Assembly: GCA_017621295.1 (NCBI GenBank)
Contig: JAGATI010000062.1
Span: forward strand, 1-6,647
From: Clostridia bacterium
GTDB taxonomy: Bacteria > Bacillota_A > Clostridia > TANB77 > CAG-508
Reading direction: 5' to 3'
Length of the DNA: 6,647 bases
A program made the translations under genes and the position numbers. Below the pieces are notes generated by a model, which was not told the origin of the DNA, did not search any database, and worked only from the letters and a program-made list of their open reading frames with translations. Positions 1-3,900 of the stretch are shown piece by piece (the stretch's first letter is position 1; every line of letters starts with the position of its first letter).

Positions 1-246
1 AAAGATGGAAGCACAAATAGTGGAAGCGACCAATTTATAATAAATAGTATAACCGTAGAGCCAATAAATGAGGAAATTGCAACTGTAGTTACAAATAAAG
101 AAGGTATAGCTAAAGTAGATTTAACAAAAGACAAATATGTAGTAGAAGAAATAGAGGCACCAGTAGGATACGATTTATCAGAGCAAAAAATAAATGTAGA
201 AATTGGAAATGGACAAAACCAAGAAATTACAGTAACAAATAAAAAG
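1..246 (+). other. SpaA/CnaB-like domain, C-terminal part
   Basis: The segment ends with the family's typical features: a G-x-x-x-V-D-L strand near 106-123, the E-box VVEEIEAPVGYDLSEQ (139-186), and a last strand ITVTNKK (226-246). In prealbumin-fold domains of this kind the E-box Glu catalyses an isopeptide bond between an early Lys and an Asn/Asp in the last strand. The Asn of TVTN is a plausible acceptor; the donor Lys would be upstream or near the left edge, so bond formation cannot be judged. KDGSTNSGSD at the very start looks like a polar loop. Confidence 0.75.
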
Positions 247-939
247 ATAGAACCAATTACTATAACTAAAAAAGATAAAAAGACAAATGAACCTCTATCA
301 GGAGTAAAATTTGCAATATACAGTGTAAATGTAGATTATAGCACAATAGATTTTGCAAAAGATGTTGCAGGACAATATGTAGGTACTAAAAATTTAGATG
401 ATATATATGTTGTAGAAACAAACGAAAATGGACAAATAAAACTACAATTACCATATGGAAATTATAAAGCAGTAGAAATAGAAGCAGTTAATAATGAATA
501 TGTTTTTGAAGAAGACAAAAATTTAAGAACAACATATTTTGAAGTAACAAAATCTACAGAAAATAACAATATAGAAGCATCTAATGCAGATATATTTATA
601 AATAGTATAGAAGATTTAGTAAGATTTTCTAACAACGTAAATTCTGGAACAAGTTATAAAGGAAATACTATAGAGCTTACACGAACACTAGACTTTAACG
701 AAAACAGTTCATACAGCAATCCAAATGATACAAGTTTTGGAGATTATAATAGAGATGGAACAGTAGATGGAATAAAAACAGAATTAACAAAAGAATCTCA
801 AACAGGATTTAAATCTATAGGTCTAAATCAAGGTAGACCATTTAAAGGAACTTTTGATGGAAAAGAACACGAAATAAGGAACATTTATATAGGGTATGGT
901 TACAACCGGAAAAAATGGTGGTTTATTCGGATACGTTAA
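1..939 (+). CDS. N-terminal fragment: two SpaA/CnaB-like domains and GLUG lead-in, ends at frameshift
   Basis: Frame 1 is open from the window edge to TAA at 937-939; its start lies upstream. About 297 residues (to 891) are authentic, followed by a short out-of-frame tail rich in Trp and Arg (KKWWFIRIR) that fits no neighbouring domain. The true part holds the C-terminal half of a SpaA/CnaB-like domain (1-246), a complete second one (247-558), and the segment that typically precedes GLUG repeats (571-891), with IEDLVRFSNNVNSG, then GFKSIG and FKGTFDGKEHEIRNIYI. There is no Cys. Without its continuation this product would end in the first strand of the solenoid and probably not fold there. It overlaps the downstream open frame by about 44 bases. 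The reading frame is certain; its existence as a separate protein is doubtful. Confidence 0.8.
   Translation, partial: KDGSTNSGSDQFIINSITVEPINEEIATVVTNKEGIAKVDLTKDKYVVEEIEAPVGYDLSEQKINVEIGNGQNQEITVTNKKIEPITITKKDKKTNEPLSGVKFAIYSVNVDYSTIDFAKDVAGQYVGTKNLDDIYVVETNENGQIKLQLPYGNYKAVEIEAVNNEYVFEEDKNLRTTYFEVTKSTENNNIEASNADIFINSIEDLVRFSNNVNSGTSYKGNTIELTRTLDFNENSSYSNPNDTSFGDYNRDGTVDGIKTELTKESQTGFKSIGLNQGRPFKGTFDGKEHEIRNIYIGYGYNRKKWWFIRIR
247..558 (+). other. Second SpaA/CnaB-like domain
   Basis: It begins with the hallmark strand pair ITITKKDKKTNEPLSGVKFAIY (256-321, family pattern K-x-D-x-x-T-x-x-P-L-x-G-x-x-F-x-I-Y) and continues with TNENGQIKLQLPYGNYKAVEIEA. VEIEA matches the position of the E-box. 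The last strand appears to be YFEVTKST (535-558), which lacks the V-T-N ending of the preceding domain, so the acceptor Asn may be absent and the isopeptide bond missing. The insert between SV and NENG (about 30 residues) is longer than in minimal SpaA domains. The family assignment is firm; the bond status is inferred. Confidence 0.8.
571..916 (+). other. GLUG-array lead-in segment with calcium-loop-like motif
   Basis: It reads INSIEDLVRFSNNVNSG, then YKGNTIELTRTLDFN, then GFKSIG, FKGTFDGKEHEIRNIYI and, after correcting the frameshift, GMVTTGKN. This order (I-x-x-x-E-D-L-x-x-F-S, L-T-x-x-L-D-x, I-G, F-x-G-x-F-D-G-x-x-H-x-I) is the usual N-terminal cap of beta-solenoid GLUG arrays. Inside it, 742-771 encodes DYNRDGTVDG, with acidic or Asn residues at loop positions 1, 3, 5 and 9 and Gly at 6, resembling the calcium loop of dockerin and EF-hand-like motifs. 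Only one such loop is present, so calcium binding is a suggestion. Confidence 0.7.
890..898 (+). other. Frameshift site (+1 base) in GGG at 892-894
   Basis: Frame 1 reads N-I-Y-I up to 891, then GGG TAT GGT and soon TAA at 937. Dropping one G gives I-G-M-V-T-T-G-K-N-G-G-L-F-G-Y-V, exactly the continuation expected of a GLUG lead-in (F-x-G-T-F-D-G ... G-L-F-G-Y-V). Frame 2 is blocked just upstream by TAG at 890-892, so the switch point is fixed to within a few bases. The run is only three G, too short for a phase-variable tract. Confidence 0.9.
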
Positions 940-3900
940 AGATGGAAAAATTTTAAACTTAGGACTAACAAGTGGTACTATAAAAATAGGAGGAATAGGC
1001 ATAGGAGCATTTGCAAACTCTATTGAAAATGGTGTGATAGATAATTGTTATAGTAATATTACACCAAGTGTCGGCACAGGTGCAGCGGGTATAGTTTATA
1101 ATGTAAAAAATAGTACTATAAGTGATTGTTATAATACAGGAAATATGAACTCTGGTGGATATTGTGCAGGTATAGCAGTTAATGCAGAAAATAGCAAAAT
1201 AAGTAATTGTTATAATACTGGAGATTTGTGCAATGGCGGACCAAGAGCAGGAATAGTTTATAGTGCTAAAAATACTACGATAAGTAATTGCTATAATACA
1301 GGAACTATATACAGTTATCAGGCAGGAGGAATAGTGAGTGTGCCTACAGATAGTGTTATTATAAATTGTTATAACAAAGGAAATATTTCAGATAGCAGTT
1401 ATGCAGGAGGAATAGTAGGATATCAAGCAGTAAATACTACAATAAAAAATTGTTATAACAATGGAAACGTTAGTACAAGTAATAGTTCTAGTTCTGACAA
1501 TTATGCAGGAGGAATAGTAAGTTATGATTTAATAAATAGTGAGATTATAAATTGTAATAATACAGGAGAGGTTACTAGTAGTAGCAGTTCTGGAGCTACA
1601 TATAGTGGTGGAATAGTAGGAAGAAATTCAAATAGCAGTAAAATTATAGAATGTTATAATAAAGGAAAAGTTACAAGTAAGAATTTTGTTGGAGGAATTG
1701 TTGGAAATTGTATTGTGGAAAATAGTATAATAAGTAATTGTTATAATATGGGTGATATAAGCGTTACAAGTTCAATGCCAATAGGAGGATTAGCTTACGT
1801 TATATCAACAAATAGTACAGTAACTAATTGCTATAATACAGGTAAAGTTACTGGAACGACAGCTCCAGCAGGAGGAATAGCATATACCATAGAAAACTGT
1901 AAAATATCTAATTGCTATAATTTAGGAGATGTAGAGTGTGAAAATGTGGCAGGGGGCATAGCTCAATACATATCTAATAGTACAATAACAAATTGTTATA
2001 ATAGAGGTAATGTAACAGCTGCATATCCAGCAGGAGGATTAGCACAATCTGTATCAAATAGTGAAATTACTAACTTCTATAACACAGGAATAATCGCAGG
2101 TAACAATGGTGTAGGAGGAATAGTACCATCTTCAACAAACACTACAATGAAAAATTGCTACTATTTAAATACTTCAGCTGAACAAGGAGTGTACAACAAA
2201 GACGATGTACAAGGACAAGTAGAAGCAAAGACAGAAGAAGAAATGAAAGATAAAAAATTTGTTAAACTATTAAATTCCAATAAAATAAACATAGAAGAAG
2301 CAACAGCTACATGGCTTTATAACCAAGATAATTATCCAAGCCTAGATAAAATGGAATTTATAAAAGACAAAGAAATAACAATAACAAATGAAAAGCTAGC
2401 AAGAATAGTTGTACACCATTATGTAGTAGGTACAGGAGCAGAATTTAATATAGCACCAATAGTTTTAGCACCAGATGAGTTAAAAACTGGAAAAGTAGAA
2501 AATGAATACACAACATCACCAAACATGAAAATTGAAGGATATTCATTAGTAAAAGGTGAAGATGGAGAGTATATAATACCAGAAAATGCAAGTGGTGAAT
2601 TTAAAGAAGAAGAGCAACATGTATATTATTATTACAGTAAAAAGAAGTTAGAATTAACAGTACATCACTACTTAGAAGGAACAGAAAATAAAGTACCACT
2701 AGGAGAAAACGAGCAAGGAGAAGAGCTATTTGCAGAAGACGAATATAGCGAACATAACGAAGGAGACCATTATAAAACAACACCATCAGCAGAAGTATTA
2801 AAAACATACGAACTTGTAGGAGTATTAGGAGACGAAGAAAAAGATATAACACAAGATGAAGTTGTAACATATTATTACAAAATAAAGAAAAACGAAATTA
2901 TAACAAGAGTAGAAATTCCAGAAGACGAGCTAAACTCTGGAAGAACAGAAAAAGGTGGTAGCATTTCTGGAGAAGGCTTAACTCCATACGAAACAGTAGA
3001 TTATGGAAAAACAAGCAAAGAAGACATAATAGTAAAACCAGACGAAAACTACAGAATAAAACAAATAAGACTAGTAAGTACAAATGAAGAAGGAGCAAAA
3101 CAAGAAAGCATAATCTATATAGAAGGAAAAGCATCTGAAAAAGAAGAACAAGAAAATGCAGAAATAACATACAAAAAGAATTCAGATGGAAGTTTAACAT
3201 TAACAAAATTTGAAAATATGACAGAAGATAAAGAAGTAATAGTAGTATTTGAAAAAGATGCAGGCAAATTAATAGTACACCACTACATAGAGGGAACTCA
3301 AGAAAAAATCTATGATGACCAAATAACAATAGATATGATAGGAACAGAAGTAGAAACAAGCCCAGTAAGAGTAGAAAATTATGTACTAGTACAAGAACCA
3401 GCAGATAGAATAGGAACAATTACAAAACAAGTACAAGAAAAAATATACTATTACCAAAGACAATACAAAGTAACAACAGATATAATAAAATACGAAGAAC
3501 CAAACGAAGCAGGAGAAATGCAAGAAGTAATAGGAGGTACAATTTCTGGAAAAGGCGAAAGTTCTTATGAAGACATTTTAAAAGGAAGAAACAACAAAAA
3601 AGAAATAGTAATAACTCCAAACGAAGGATTCCAAATAACAAAAATAACAATAAATGGAGAAGAATTTGATTATTCCGAATTACTAGAAGAAAATGGAAAT
3701 GTAGTATTACCAGAACAATTCTTTAAAAACGTAGATGAAAATAAACACATAGAAGTAGAATTTAGAAGAAAAACAAAAGTACACGTAAAATATCTAGAAG
3801 CAGTAACAAAAAATGTACTAGCAGAAGAAGAGCTAATAGAAGGCTATGTAGGAAAGAAATTTGAAACAGAAAGAAAGAATGTACCAAACTACAAAATAGC

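Noticed and set aside
876..898. AAGGA at 876-880 with ATG at 896 as a true translation start for a separate downstream gene
   Set aside because: The spacing of about 15 bases is poor, the ATG is inside a conserved GLUG segment, and the protein would lack a signal peptide. Coupled restart after the frameshift cannot be excluded but is not supported.
889..939. Programmed ribosomal frameshift
   Set aside because: A +1 step is needed, and ATA-GGG-TAT matches no known recoding site; there is no stop codon in the zero frame at the shift and no obvious stimulatory element.
917..2152. Regular 81-base spacing suggesting a CRISPR array or DNA-level satellite
   Set aside because: The periodicity is in the protein (GLUG rungs). 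The DNA units are degenerate, spacing varies by multiples of three, and there are no identical repeats with unique spacers.
2601..3650. Three Leu/Phe-rich minus-strand open frames (2601-2870, 2898-3419, 3420-3650) that look like membrane proteins
   Set aside because: They lie antisense to the selected + strand frame. The + strand is rich in GAA, AAA and GTA codons, so the complement automatically yields Leu, Phe and Tyr codons with few stops. No family resemblance is present.
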